A model generated the notes under the pieces. The model saw nothing but the letters and a program-made list of their open reading frames with translations. It did not search any database and was not told where the DNA came from. From Cynocephalus volans (Eukaryota > Chordata > Mammalia > Dermoptera > Cynocephalidae): a stretch of DNA of 64,000 bases. The stretch spans positions 16,730,501 through 16,794,500 of the forward strand of contig NC_084467.1 of NCBI RefSeq assembly GCF_027409185.1, in the 5' to 3' direction. A program made the translations under genes and the position numbers. Shown in pieces: positions 32,391 to 44,369 of this stretch; the stretch's first letter is position 1, and every line of letters starts with the position of its first letter.

Positions 32391-33049
32391 TGTAATAGGG
32401 ACCAGTGCTGGGCCAGGCTCTGATGTTTCCTAGATGGGTGACTCAAACATATTATTTAACACTCCACAGACTTTGGCCTCCACTGGCCTACTGTGATGGG
32501 AGCTCACTACTCCCCAGTACACACAGAGTGGGTGCTTGCCACCTGGCACTAGGAAGTCACTGCCATCTCTGGGGGAAGGATAGAGCCCCCTTTTTCCTTT
32601 GCCTCCAGCCTCTAGAAAACAGAGCCAGGCTGTCTTCCAGGGTCCAGGCCCTCTCTCTAGGAGTCCCTCTCCTCTGAGTCTCCTAGATTTGCACCCAAGT
32701 TGTTCAAACAGGTGCCAGACTGTGAAGGAGGAGGGAAGGGTGCAGGGGTGGAAAGCCACAGAGTTCTCTCTTCAAGTTCACCCCAAGTTGAACTCTGGGA
32801 GTTCTACCCACCTGCCTCCAGCTCCGCCTTCCCAACTCTTGGCAGAAAAATGCAAGGGCAGAGGGAGGGGAAGACCTCTGGCAGATCTCTGGCTTGGGCT
32901 CCATATGCACTCTTGCCAGGGTCCCCCAAAATCTCCTTCTCTCCCCCAGTTATTTTCCCTTGGGATATCTGCCTGGAGCCTCCTGGGCAGGAGACGGCGT
33001 GGTCCTGGGCTTCCTGCCCTGGCCCAGGCAGCTCCTGTGTAGCTCTGCA

Positions 33050-33130
33050 TTAATTAGTTTTTCTCTCTGGGCCTCAGTTTGCTCATTTGTTAAACACCCA
33101 CTCTCACTTTGCTGGGTTAAAGATATAACA
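33050..33130 (+). mobile_element. MIR SINE fragment
   Basis: Core tctctctgggcctcagtttgctcatttgttaaa. Confidence 0.5.
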
Positions 33131-33565
33131 ATGGAAAAATGCATTCGCCTTCAGAGAATTCCACCAGCTCTGGAAGCATCATTATCCTTACTTGGCCCAT
33201 GGCCAAGCCACACCCACCCAATCCCAAGGAACTGCAGACCCTGAGCTACCGGAGGAGTCTCCTGGGGGGCGGGTCCTTAGGCCCTGGGAAGGGCAGGAGG
33301 AGTGGGTAGGGCAAGAGCTACCAGTGGGGTTATTGACCCAGCCATCCCCTGCCCTGGCTCCGAGACCCCCTACTCCACTCAATGGGCTCCTAAGACTCCT
33401 GCCTACTCAAAGTGTCCCCCTCAGGACAAAAATGGCCAGAGAAAATGCCCCCACTCAGGTCCCCACCCCTGAGAATGTACCTCTGGTCTCCATATGGACC
33501 ATATGCCTCAAGGGTCCCTGTGAGCAAAGCCCTTTTGAAGACACAGACACAAGCGTACACTGTTT

Positions 33566-33606
33566 TCTTCCTTCTTTCTTTCCTTCCTTCCTTCCATCTT
33601 TCCTTC
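33566..33606. repeat. (TTCC)n/(CTTT)n microsatellite
   Basis: cttccttctttctttccttcc type run on the plus strand. Confidence 0.85.
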
Positions 33607-33695
33607 AATCACTCGACAAATATGTACCGAGTACCTACTGTATGTCTGACACTGTTCCAGCACTGGTGACAGAGTATGAGCAAGACACACAAGAT
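33607..33695 (-). mobile_element. L2 LINE 3' end
   Basis: Reverse L2 terminus: caatcactcgacaaatatgtaccgagtacctactgtatgtctgacactgttcc. Confidence 0.75.
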
Positions 33696-33699
33696 CTCT

Positions 33700-34110
33700 G
33701 GTAGACCTGCGTGCATACTTGCACACAAACTTTCCCAGATCACACATGCACTTGTTTTTGTACCATACACATGCGCAGAGACATCTAATTCATGCCTACG
33801 GAGATCATATCAAGATCAAGTGTGTGCAGACATGTTCACATGAATGTCAGTTCCTACATTGCAAACTCACATGCACATGCACATACACATGCAAAGATTA
33901 TATTAAGTTCACACTGAGTACCTGCTCACCTTCTGACTGTGGCTGGGTTTGTTCACACATATGAACACACACCAGTGACAACAGATTCATGTACAGAAAT
34001 CACAGGACCATGCGCCCTTCCTCAAATCACATTATGTTCATACAATATACACACAGGCACATGTGCACACACACACACATCACAACACACAGAGCACCCA
34101 GCTAACTATT
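33700..34110. repeat. Degenerate CA-rich tract
   Basis: Interrupted cacatg/cacaca runs over about 400 bp, lying about 1 kb from the 35.1-kb CpG island. Confidence 0.65.
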
Positions 34111-34354
34111 AGGAAGATATAAAGGTAGAAGAGAAAATGACTCTTTGGGAGTCAAAGAGGTGTGCAATTGCTGCACCTCCAAGGAGAGCAGAGTGGAGGC
34201 CAAGCCTCTCTCACACGTCATAGGCTGGAATCCAGCCAGCTTCCCCCTCCTACCTCCCCTGCTAATGAAACTCCCAGCCCATTTTCAGTTGGATAAAGCT
34301 GGGAGGAGACTGCTTGATGCCCAGAGCTCCATCCAGGAGGACAGCTAGGCTGAC

Positions 34355-34500
34355 TGAGCCCTGTACTACAGGTTAGCAGACCTGGGTGTGGCCCCCTAGC
34401 TCTGCTAGCCACTTGCTGGATTTCCTAGCACAAGCCCCTTCCCACTTCTGTCCTCTGCTGGACCCTCTGTAAGATGGGGAGGGGGTTACTCAACAGTTCC
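34355..34500 (+). mobile_element. MIR SINE fossil
   Basis: Contains ttagcagacctgggtgtggcc and gctagccacttgctggatttcctagcacaagcc. Confidence 0.6.
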
Positions 34501-34796
34501 TTAAGATGCCGCCCTCCCACTGGGCCAGCCAGTCTGGGACTCTGTGGGCCCCTTCACCCCGACAAGGCCCTCACCTTGGCAGTGCTCTCCACGGGGGTGG
34601 TTCTGCCCTCTAGATGGAATTAGGGAAATAGGCAAGGGTAATTTTGGTCCCCAGCAATGACCTTCATTCAGTGGATGGGGGCTAGGAAAGCTATGCCAGG
34701 GAAAGTCCCACTCAAAGAAGACTTGTGCATCAGATATGCTCCTAGACATTCACGTGTATGAAAAGCCTGTTTAACCTACCCTCAGAACTGAGCATG

Positions 34797-35095
34797 AGGT
34801 TTTTGTTTGTTTGTTTGTTTAGGGAGATGTGGCTTTAACCTATAATGAATTTTTCAGAGGTGCAACTACTGGAGTACAGTGATATCATTTTCTGCTCTTA
34901 AATCTAAAGGTATGTTATTTTATAAACGGTGCAAGCATTTGGTTACTTCACTAGTCCCTGTGGCGTGGTCATGCCAGAGCACTCATCTAAGGAAGCAGAG
35001 GGATTTTTACTTCTCTTATGGTAATATTTAGTTGGTTTTTGAAGTTAGGCGTGTAGGTAGGCTTATTATCTAGGGATGTCATTACAGGAAAATAA
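34797..35095. other. AT-rich insert of unknown origin
   Basis: An AT-rich block starts with a (TTTG)n run at about 34800-34820 and contains aataaag near its right end. It contrasts with its GC-rich flanks. I could not assign it to a repeat family. Confidence 0.4.
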
Positions 35096-35114
35096 AGAAC
35101 GCTTTTTAAAAACG

Positions 35115-35560
35115 TCTTGTAAAAACGGCCTGGGGAGTCTGCCGCGGTCCCGGGCGCCCTCGACTGGCCATTACGGGAACTGCAGGCTAGAGCCGGACGA
35201 GCTCCAGGACCAGGGACAGCGCCCCGGGACTGAGCCCGGGAGCGTCTCTCCCGGGAAGGGTGGGGACCCTGAACCGCCCAAAGGAAGCTTCCCGCGTCCC
35301 CGGCCGCGCGCTCACCACCCCCCACTCTCCCTCACTCCATTCCTTGCGCAAAGGTGGCTCCAGAGCCTGTCCTCTCCCTTCTCTCCTGAGCCGACCGCCG
35401 CGCCTCTCCCGGCCCCCAAAGGCACACCTGCGCGCCACAATGGCGGCACCTGTGCCACCGCCAACCGTGTTCTCGCCGCCCCCTCTCCCGTGGGACCCGT
35501 TTGCTCGGTGCGCAGATCACGGAGCCGCCCCTACGCCCCCTGGGACTTCTGTGATCTTCA
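35115..35560. promoter_or_regulatory. CpG island without an assigned first exon
   Basis: GC- and CpG-rich island in a RAP1GAP intron. It contains a YY1-like motif ACAATGGCGGCAC at 35436-35448 and a possible minus-strand donor TG/gtgagc near 35315. On the plus strand the ATGGCGG opens a 44-codon frame running towards a MIR. It may be another RAP1GAP start, a separate non-coding RNA promoter, or an orphan island. Confidence 0.55.
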
Positions 35561-35640
35561 CGACAGCCCCGTGAGGCAGATCATGCAAGAGTGATAGGGA
35601 AACTGAGGCTTGCAAACAGAGCAGATCCAGCTCTTCTGAC
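35548..35640 (-). mobile_element. MIR SINE fragment
   Basis: Core gatcttcacgacagccccgtgaggcagatc then gggaaactgaggcttgc, at the edge of the CpG island. Confidence 0.7.
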
Positions 35641-35684
35641 GCTCTTCAAGATCTCAGTCCCCGTTACACATGCAGTACAGCTCA

Positions 35685-35865
35685 GTAACAACAGCAGCTA
35701 CTAGTTCCCGAGGCCCTGTGCCAAGCACTTTCATTCAGTCCTCACGTCCACGCGCAGATTAGATACAATCATCCTTCCCATTTCACAGATCAGGAAACCA
35801 AGGTCTCCAAAGGCTGAGTGGCTTGCCCAAGGGTCTGTGGATATAGAAATGGCTGTAAAGACCCT
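35685..35865 (-). mobile_element. MIR SINE fossil
   Basis: Contains cccgaggccctgtgccaagcactttcattcagtcctcacg and atttcacagatcaggaaacc. Confidence 0.8.
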
Positions 35866-36239
35866 CCGAGGGTCTTCACTCTGCTCCAAATACTCTCAGG
35901 GACACTCCTGCCCAAAGAAAGCCGTTCAGACAGCATACACTGCCCTGCCCTGGCTGCTCTGCCCTGATACCCTCAGAGGCTTGAACATCTCCTCATCCTA
36001 AGCGCCAGGGTGGGGTGGGACATGGGCCCCCACATCCCTCACAGAAGAACCCCATCTCCTGTCCTCACAAGCTTCAGCCTCACAACACACCTCTCTGAAC
36101 CACACAGTGGGTTCTTAATACATACCTGTGGCTTGGCTGAAGCCCTGCCTCCCAGGAACCAGGGTTCTCAATCCTAACCACACAGCCTGGGAACAGAGCC
36201 TGGACACAGCGTAGGGCAGAGGGAGCCAGTGGGTAAGGG

Positions 36240-36435
36240 TACAGGCATGAGAGCTGGAGAGAGTGGGACTCCTGCCCAGTTCTGAGCTGGGTGACTCTAA
36301 GCCTCAGTTTTCACATCTGGAAAATGGATATAATACTAGCTGTTAGCTCACAGGGTGATGGTGTTAAACGAGGTGACGCCCACAGACAACTGAGCATGGT
36401 GCCTTGTGTCCATGAAGAGCTCGCATTGTGGTGGT
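36240..36435 (+). mobile_element. MIR SINE fossil
   Basis: Contains tgactctaagcctcagttttcacatctggaaaatgg. Confidence 0.75.
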
Positions 36436-36714
36436 TGTCAGTACTGTTGCCAGTAAGGTCTTCTTTGGGGTATACAAAGCCCAGAAGCCCCTGCTGAGTC
36501 ATGCCGCCATTTCTTCCAAAGGTAAATCAGGTACACCATGGACAGGCATGATGGGCAGAGAAAGAGGTTGCAGATACACAGCCTGTGGGTTGGGGACAGA
36601 AGGAGGAGGGAGGGGCAGCCATCCTCAATGGGGACGAGGAGTTTAGGAGTGTCTAAGACTCCTTGCCTCATGGCCTAATCTCTGACCCTAACCCCCAATC
36701 AACTCCATGGTCTC

Positions 36715-36768
36715 CTCATCATAGTAAGCACTTCATAAATGTTCAATGAATGAATGAATGAATCATGT
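36715..36768 (+). mobile_element. L2-type 3' tail
   Basis: The catagtaagcacttcataaatgttcaatgaatgaatgaatga end. Confidence 0.65.
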
Positions 36769-36829
36769 CCTAGGTCAGCTATGAACAAAAAGAAAGATAA
36801 AGTCAATTTAACTCTTATCATAATACATA

Positions 36830-37070
36830 TAGAGGTTGGCACTGGAGTGTGTTTGGAATCAGATGGACCCTCATCTGCCACTTCCTGGCTTATGACTTCA
36901 GGCCAATTTTATAATCTCTCAAAGCCTCAGTTTCTTCATCTGTAAAATGGGATGGTAATGATAATCATAGTACTTACCTCACAGGGTTGTTATTAAGACT
37001 CAGTATAAAGTGCTCAGCCCCGGCACGAAGTAGGCACCCAATCAAGGGGACTGTCTTTAATACTGTTACT
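36830..37070 (+). mobile_element. MIR SINE, near full length
   Basis: Starts ggttggcactggagtgtgtttggaatcag. It has gcctcagtttcttcatctgtaaaatggg and ends ccccggcacgaagtaggcacccaat. Confidence 0.9.
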
Positions 37071-37084
37071 GGACATGTGCTAGT

Positions 37085-37230
37085 AGAGCCACGAGCTGAG
37101 TCAGGAGAGCCTAGTTCTAAGCCCAGCTCTACCACTGGCTCACAGTGGGATGTGAACAGCTCCCTACTCCTCTCTGGGCCTGTTTTCACCTCTGTATAAT
37201 GAGGGCTCCTCAAGGGTCCTTCTAAATCTG
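37085..37230 (+). mobile_element. MIR SINE fossil
   Basis: Contains ctaagcccagctctaccactggc and ctccctactcctctctgggcctg. Confidence 0.65.
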
Positions 37231-37639
37231 ATTTTCTGGGGCAGCCTAGCCTCCATGGGCACGGCAGGCAGGGAAGCCTCTTGGGAACAGCTCTGCCTAG
37301 AAGTCTGTCCCTGCCGGCATGGAGAGGGAGGTTGTTGTCATGACAGAGAGGAAGGCTGGCATCACCAGGAGTCCCAGAACCTCACCTGACACTTGCCCTG
37401 TCCTCATGCGGACCTCTCAGAACCAGCTCCACCCCAATTCAGGATGCAGCCCCAGAGCCCATCACATGGGCTCTGGACCTCAGGGGGAAGAGACCTGGGT
37501 TTGGAACCCAGTGCCAAGGTCAGCCGTGTGCCCAGAAGCCCATCTCTTTGCCTCTCTAACCTCAGCCTCCACTGCCACAGGAGTCCTGCCAGCCCTGAGG
37601 GTTCTGGCACACTTCTAGGCAATCCAGATGTAAAGGCTT

Positions 37640-37760
37640 TTGTGGATTGCCACCATTGGTTATAATCATAATCATTATTATCTGTAAAATGAGGGGGCAG
37701 GACCAGCTGATCTCCGTGGGCTCTTTTCCAGCTCTGATGCTGAGGATCTCGCGTGTTTCT
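37640..37760 (+). mobile_element. MIR-like fragment
   Basis: Contains ctgtaaaatgagggggcaggaccagctgatctcc and cttttccagctctgatgctgagg. Confidence 0.55.
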
Positions 37761-38069
37761 GAGCTTGGAGTTCACAGCTGGAGGGGCCAGGAAAAGTCAG
37801 GGTCTGTGGGATTGTCTGTCCATGGGAACCTCTGCCAAATCTTTCCCATTCCTCCTCTTCCCCAACCCAGACTGGGACACTGAGCCCCAGGGATAGGCCA
37901 CTCGGAGTGGGAGCTAGGAGTTTCAGGGCCAGGTCCTGCAGGTGTGAGGACAGCCTCAGAGTTTGAGCCCCACCCCTGCCCCTGCCCAGAACAGTTCCCC
38001 TTCTCCAGGGCACAGCCCATCCCTCTGTATTGTGCCCTTCCTCCACCTCTCAATCTGCATGCAGTACAC

Positions 38070-38275
38070 CAAAATGGTTAAAAGTGGAGTCAGACAGCTC
38101 TTAATTCATATCTCAGCCCCAGACACTCTAGGTGACTTTGGGCAGGCTATGTAACCTCTCTGAGCTCCTAACCATTGCTAACAGTGGTTACTCTGAGGAT
38201 TAAATGAGATAGATCCATGAAAATTGCATAGCATAGGGCCCAGCACACTCTAAGTGTGCAATTAATGCCCCCACC
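38070..38275 (+). mobile_element. MIR SINE, near full length
   Basis: Contains ggtgactttgggcaggctatgtaacctctctgagc and gaggattaaatgagatag, then gggcccagcacactctaagtg. Confidence 0.9.
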
Positions 38276-39284
38276 CGTGTTCTATCACTCAGCCCCCATT
38301 CAACTTCTCCACCTACCAGAATCCTCCTGGAATCCCTGAGCCAGCTATCCACAGGGGCTTGCCCTATAACTGACACAGGGCACACCCCGACAGTGAAGCA
38401 TTGGGGAAAGGGCAGGGGGCAGGTGCCAGGCTTCTCTGTCTCTCAGAGGACCACAGATACCCACATCTCTCTAGCCAGGGAGGGTCATGGGTCTGGTCCC
38501 AGGGGCTCTGCCCAGCCCTGTTTCTGGAAGCTTGAAGCTCTGGGGGAGGGGATGTAAGGGCACCCCTCTGCACCTGGAAAATCTCCTACACCTCAGGGCA
38601 AGGCTGGAGCCGACCTACTCAGAGACTCCAGTCCTGTGGCATCCTTAGCCTGCCGCCCTGGCTGGCACAAGGGCCTGCAGCAGTCTGCCAGGGGGTGGGT
38701 GGCCTCTCTCGAGACATTCCACGTTAGAGAAGACGTGGTAGGGTGGGAAGTTTGCCCACCATCAGCCAAGGCCTCATCCTGGTAGCCCCTCACAGGCCCT
38801 GCACTGCCCACTTTTGAGAATGGAGGAATAGGGGCTGCCCCTGGGAGCTCGCAGGCTGGGAGAAGTCCCCAAGGTCACTCTCCATCAGCCTCCTCCCTCC
38901 CAGTCCTCGAGACCTAACTCAAGAAATGAGGCCTTTCAGAGGGCTGTCTCTGAGCTGGAGATGGGGGTGTCTTTCCTTCACAGACTTGGGGCCCAGAGCT
39001 CAGGAGCTGAGCAGAGGGCTGGACCCGTCTACCTCACCTCCACCTCTCCCTCCGCCTGCCCCAGCAGCCTGGCTGAGGCAGGCACATGGCTCCTGTGGCC
39101 TTGAGAAGGTCACAGCCTCTCCAGTAGCTCAGGTGTCTGATCCTCACCCACTGTCCCCCACCCCCAGCCCCTTGCCAGCAGCCCCAAATTCTCAGGGGAG
39201 CCTGGGGAACAGGTAGTTACAAGAAACACTGAGATTTCCCCTCAGGCACAACACACCCGAGGCTCACACAACATAGTCACCAGC
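38276..39284. other. RAP1GAP intron, no recognised element
   Basis: GC-rich intronic sequence. No gene or young repeat was seen. Confidence 0.45.
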
Positions 39285-39430
39285 TCCGACTCATTGGAGC
39301 CGCACTGCAAAGGCAGAAACCGCATCCACCCATTCCACAGATGGACAGGAAGGCTCAAAGAGGCCAGTGGCTTGCCCGAGCTCACCCAGCTAGTGGGGTG
39401 GGCCAGAGAGCGAGCACAAGGCTCCTGCTT
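39285..39430 (-). mobile_element. MIR SINE fragment
   Basis: Core cccattccacagatggacaggaaggctc then cttgcccgagctcacccagctagtgg. Confidence 0.75.
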
Positions 39431-39689
39431 CCTCTGTTCTCTCAGCAACCCCTGATGAGTCGGTACCTAGGTCCTCTTGCCTCCCCCTGGGATGAAAGAT
39501 GCTGGAGCCCTTTCTGTGCACACTCAGGGAAAATGAGGCCCAGGGAAACAGACCATGGAGCCATACTCACATAGCAGGGGTAGGGCGGAGAACTGTGCCT
39601 GGCTAGTTCCTCATTCCTGGCTGGTGGGCCTGAACAGAAACCCAAGGTCTTCCCACAGAAGGCTCAGCTGATCCCTCTGATGGGTCCCC

Positions 39690-39860
39690 ACTGACTTCTG
39701 GGGAAATGCAAACTCCTCAGCCTGGCATTCAAGGCCCTTGATAAACTGACTCCAACTCATCCCTATACACACCTTCCATTGAAGCCAAACCAGTGTCCTG
39801 AGTGCTACCTCCCACCTTTGCCCAGCTGCAGCCGGCCACGCCAGCAGGAATGCCTTCACC
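39690..39860 (+). mobile_element. L2 LINE fragment
   Basis: Contains caaactcctcagcctggcattcaaggcccttgataaactgactcc, typical of the L2 3' region. Confidence 0.75.
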
Positions 39861-39879
39861 CCTCCTCTCAGCAGCAACT

Positions 39880-39945
39880 TATAATATACCAATAACCACA
39901 TTACCATTTATTGAACACCTACTATGTGCCAGGCATGGACTCCTC
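39880..39945 (-). mobile_element. MIR SINE fragment
   Basis: The accatttattgaacacctactatgtgccaggcatgg end of a reverse MIR. Its continuation may be the piece at 40260, split by intervening sequence. Confidence 0.7.
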
Positions 39946-40104
39946 GAGGGGGAAAATTAAACAACTCACGTGATGACAGCAGTGCCAAGTGCCTTGGAAA
40001 TGTGAAGTTATGGAAAAAATTCCCACTACCCCAAAACATTAAAGAAAAATTGACTATTTTATTTTCTGTAAAGAAATATTTAAAAAAAAATTTTTTTTTT
40101 TTAA

Positions 40105-40188
40105 AAAAGATGACTGGTAAGGGGATCTTAACCCTTGACTTGGTGTTGTCAGCACCACGCTTTCCCAAGTGAGCCTTGGGCCGGCCCT
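40105..40188 (-). mobile_element. CYN-type SINE, monomer
   Basis: Reverse-oriented unit: agatgactggtaaggggatc ... cccaagtgagccttgggccggccct. The A tail is seen as a T/A mixture at 40082-40107. A 9-bp duplication agaaatatt is at 40072-40080 and 40189-40197. Confidence 0.85.
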
Positions 40189-40257
40189 AGAAATATTCAA
40201 AATTTTTAAGAAAGATTTTTCTGGTGTTTGTTTTTCCTTCTGTGCATCTCTGTTTTT

Positions 40258-40460
40258 CAAAGCAGGTCCCAGCCATTGTATCTGATCCTCACAAACAACG
40301 CTCTCAGGTAAGCAGGCAAATAAGAGCTCATCATCCCTGTCCTATGGAGAAGGAAATGAGGCACAGAGAAGGTAAGTGACTAGCCCAAAGTCACACATCA
40401 TACACTGGACTTGGATTCCTGACGATTCCCAGCCCATAACCTTTCAGACCTAGACAAATG
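40258..40460 (-). mobile_element. MIR SINE fossil
   Basis: Contains tctgatcctcacaaacaacgctctcagg and gaaatgaggcacagagaaggtaagtgactagcccaaagtcacac. Confidence 0.8.
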
Positions 40461-40489
40461 CCCATGATGAGCTGGGAAGTGCCCTGGGT

Positions 40490-40650
40490 ATTGGTCTTCT
40501 TAACCCTCAACCAAACCCATCAGGTAGGTACTATGATCCCCACTTCACAGATAAAGAAACAGAGTCTCAGAGAGATGGATTAAGTCGCCCCAAGTTGTAT
40601 AGCTAGTCAGTGGCAAAGCAGAATTTGAACTCAGCTCTGCTTCCTCCAAA
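40490..40650 (-). mobile_element. MIR SINE fossil
   Basis: Contains aggtaggtactatgatccccacttcacagataaagaaacagag and tttgaactcagctctgc. Confidence 0.85.
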
Positions 40651-40694
40651 GGGGGCTGGCCCAAGGGAAGGTGGCCTCACAGCAGAGGTATTTA

Positions 40695-40875
40695 CTAGCA
40701 GAGTAGGCAAGTCACTTCACCTCTTTGAGCCTCACCTCCTCATCTGAGACATGGCCACAGTAACACATGCCACACCGGGATGTGGTAGGGACTGAAGGAA
40801 GCCACTCCCACCTCATTTGAGTCCCCAGTGCAGGTCACAGTCCCTGGGGTACACGATATGCTCATTAAATGCTTA
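40695..40875 (+). mobile_element. MIR SINE fossil
   Basis: Contains gcaagtcacttcacctctttgagcctcacctcctcatctg and gtacacgatatgctcattaaatgc. Confidence 0.75.
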
Positions 40876-42049
40876 GTGAGTATGCAAACGAGGTCTCTGC
40901 CAACACACAGCAGGATGATGCTGTTTTGTAGAGAAGGCTGGGATCCAGTGGGACCCCCTGTTTTGGGTGTCTCCCCACCTGCACCCCTCTGCCTCTTCTC
41001 AGTCCTTCATCGCTGAGTCACTGCCTGCAAGTGCCAGTCTTTCGCCCTAAAAATAGAGCACATTTTGAGGGATAAAAATACTCACAGATGTAACTACCAC
41101 TGCAGCCCCTTCAGGTCCCCCTCTTCTTGCAGCTGACCCCAGGGTGGCTGCCCCAGGACTGGCAACCCCCGCTTGACCTAGTGTGGACCCACAGTTTCCA
41201 CTGTGCAGGAAGTCCGTAGCCAGGGTCCCCTTGTGCCCCACACTGCCCAGAACTAAATCTGCTTTCTTTATTGGCACAGGGCTGCCACCTCTGGCTTTCC
41301 TCACGCCCCAGCCAGGCTGGGCTGCCTCCCAGATCTGGATCTGGGCCCAGAGAAGGGGAATGATGTGCCCGGGACACACAGCCAGCGCAAAGCAGGGCTA
41401 GGATAGGACTAGGAGTCAGCACTCTAGTAAGCCCTGGGCAAGCACTGACTGAGCATGGTGAGCCCAGAGCCCCTCGCTACCCCCCACCAAGCAGCAATCT
41501 GCCCTGGAGGCCTCACCTAAGCCACAGAGCACCTCTGGGCAACAACCTCCTAGCACTGCCAGTCTCTCAGAGGCGCAGACAGGGTGCCAGGGCTCAGCCC
41601 AGCAGAGGTTCCGCCATGGGAGGAGGAGAGCGCAGGAGGACTCTGAGGATCCCCCTTCTCTCACACCAGCTGGTCCCCAGCCTTGCCGGGAGGGCAAAAC
41701 AGAAACCAGCACTTGGCAAGGCCTCCGGCAAAAGTGGCAAAGGAAAGGGAACCCCAGCATTGCTTGGAGCCTATGTTGGGGCATGCGCTGTCTTGGAAGG
41801 GACCTGTGGAGCGGCACCTTAAGGGGCAGCAAAGGGTCAGCCTGCGGGAGAGGCTCTTCTGACAACCTAGCAGGTGGGGGCTGGGGTGGCAGGAGAGGAG
41901 AGCTTATGGAGGGAGAAACAGCAGGCAGTTTCCCAGTGTCCTCAGGGTCGACCAAGCTGGTTCATATGAAGCAGAAAAGGGGGAAGAAGGTGAGGCTTCG
42001 CTGGGGTGGTCACAGGCACCCCCCCGCCCCCTGCGAGTGATGAGGCGTT
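40876..42049. other. RAP1GAP first-intron region, mostly unrecognised
   Basis: A weak MIR trace is near 41345-41405 (gatgtgcccgggacacacagccagc). Otherwise no gene or repeat was recognised. Confidence 0.45.
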
Positions 42050-42480
42050 CACATCCCACACACAGGAAGCTAACGTAATGCACACGTGTGTGCACCCATG
42101 GTGGCCTGGGTGTGGGTGGGTGCATGTGCATGTCTGCCAGGTTCACTTTAAGGGCGTTGGGCTTCCTCGTGTTCTTCCCTGCGTGTGCGTGTGTCATGCA
42201 TGCACCCTGGAGGAGATAATGGGAGCAGATGACAGCCGCTCGAGGGCTTCGGAGGAGGCTCTCCCTCTGGCTGACAACAACCCCCATCTCAGTGTGTGTA
42301 CGCAAGTGCTGGCGTCTGGGTGATGTGTCTCTTGGTATATGTGGTGTCAGGCAGAGCAGGGGATGGGGTTTTGGCCTCGGTACGTCTGTGTGTTCCGGTG
42401 TCTGGGTCTTGGAGTATTTGTGAGTCAAACCGTGTTTGTGTCTGTGTCTGGCTGTGCACAGGTCTCAGTTGTTTGCATAG
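42050..42480. repeat. Degenerate TG-rich tract
   Basis: Irregular gtgtgtg/tgcatg/tgtctg runs on the plus strand, read as CA-rich in RAP1GAP pre-mRNA. No uniform unit. Confidence 0.65.
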
Positions 42481-43129
42481 TATTTGTGGCTGCTCAGCAG
42501 CCTCTGACAGCCAGGACAAAGGCCTTTGCAGACAGACAGGTGGTGTGGAAGACAGACCTTCCCCAGGAGTCTTCAAAGGGCCTCTAGCCCTGGAACTTGA
42601 CAGCCGGGGGGCAGGACCAGATGACAGGGAGGTGGCGGCAGGGTGTCAAGGCTCTCTCACTCCAGGCCTCCGCACACCCTGCTGGGGGGCCTGAAGCCCA
42701 AGCAGCAGAGACCTCCCCCGAGCCAAAAAGGAGACCCACTGCATTCCAAGAGACCAAAGGAAGAATCCTTCTTGTCTCCTAGGAGGTGGAGAGCGATAAG
42801 AGCCGGGAGAGGGGTCTACTGAGACCCCTGCCAGGCAGGCACCCTGGGAAGGAGAGAAGAGAAGAGGGCTTTGCCCAAGAAAGGCAGGGAGCCGGCGAAG
42901 TCCCAGGGAGGGAACACCATCATGGCTGTGGGAAGGGGCAGCAAAGCGAGCACCAGACTCTGGACCCTCTCCTCCTGACCCAGTTTTCCTGCCTCCATTC
43001 AGAGTCCCCCCCCGCCCCTCCTTGGGCAGCAAAGAGGAGCAGGTCACTGAGGACCACTCAGCTCTGTCACCTACCCTTCCTCCACCCTACCACTCTAGAG
43101 ATCCATCCTGGATCAGGAGATGACAACTG

Positions 43130-43262
43130 TGACTCTAGCTTGGGCAGAAGGTGACTCAGTGACCTTGGGCAGTTCATTAGGCCTGAGTTTCCTCACCTGT
43201 GCAATGGAGCGCTCCATCCCCACCTTGAAATTCTGCTGTGGATGAGGAAGGTGCTTGTGCCA
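43130..43262 (+). mobile_element. MIR SINE fragment
   Basis: Contains gtgaccttgggcagttcattaggcctgagtttcctcacctg. Confidence 0.7.
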
Positions 43263-43929
43263 CCTAAGGACTAATCATTACCTAGGAATCCTTTCCAAGG
43301 CTATCAAAGCATGCCCACTCCTTGCCCAGACCCTCCAACTGCTACAGGGTCCTCAGAGTGAGGCTGAGCTCCTGGGGGGAAAGAGCGACCCCAGGGGCCA
43401 GCTGGGTCTGACCGCCACCTCTCCCACTAAGCTGCTTCCTCCAGGGGCCTGTGTCAGCCTAGAAATCAGTTCAGGGGCACCTTTGGCCCATGTTCTCTCT
43501 TGTTAGCTAGGAAACAGGGCCACCCCCTGCCCCCAGTTTCTTCTCCCCCCCTCCCCCTGCAGCAAGGATAAGTGCCTGGTGCAGGGGGGTGGGGGACAGG
43601 AGCCTCGCACCCAACCTCCTCTTGGGAGGAAGTTGTACCATCTCGCCTGGTTTCCCCTTTGCCTTTCTCTCCTGCTTTCCACCAGCCCAGGCTTCTCTCA
43701 GCACCCCTCCTGCTGGCCATGAGGGGTCTGGCCTCTGACGTTGGCAGGGAGCAGATTGAAGCACGAGGACAGAGGCCAATGTGCCATGTGAGGAGTGGGA
43801 TATCTTTCCCGATTGCACCCCAAGGCCTGTGCTATGACCCCAACAAGGACTCCAGGGTCATGCACAGGTCGCACAGGTCAGGGTCTACCTACTAGAAGTG
43901 GACATAAGCGGTCGCTCACCTCCTGAGCT

Positions 43930-43951
43930 TGTGTGTGTGTGTGTGTGTGTG
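43930..43951. repeat. (TG)n microsatellite
   Basis: Eleven TG units. Confidence 0.95.
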
Positions 43952-44369
43952 AACACATGCTGTGTACACAAGGTTTCTTTCCCAAGCCCAGGCGCCCTGC
44001 GACTGCCACCAAAGGGCCTGCAGGACACAGGGACTGCCTTGTGAATCCCCACCAGGTCTTCAGATCCTGTTGAGCCAGGAGAGGCGACGAGGGGGCGCCC
44101 GACTGCGTGACGCGTGTGCCCTGCTTCACACGGGTCAGGGACAGCGGGCTGGGGAGAATGCGCTCTGTCCCTGGGGATGCAAGGACATCACCGCCTCCCA
44201 GCTCAGGGTCGTTGGACCTGAGGGCCCCCTCATTACCCCTGAGGACCGGAGCGCCTCCCCCTGGGGGAATGCTAGGTCCAGGGCCCCTCCGCAGGGATAG
44301 AGAAAACATGCCCACTCTCTGCAGCCCCTCCCCTAAACCCAAGGCGTCCCCTCCTCAGGGTGAGCGGAA

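Noticed and set aside
32198-32433. Histidine/threonine repeat protein
   Set aside because: It is a translation of the (CA)n microsatellite.
35440-35574. Plus-strand small protein starting MAAPVPPP
   Set aside because: The ATGGCGG is better explained as a YY1-type motif, and the frame ends in a MIR. There is no evidence for a coding transcript.
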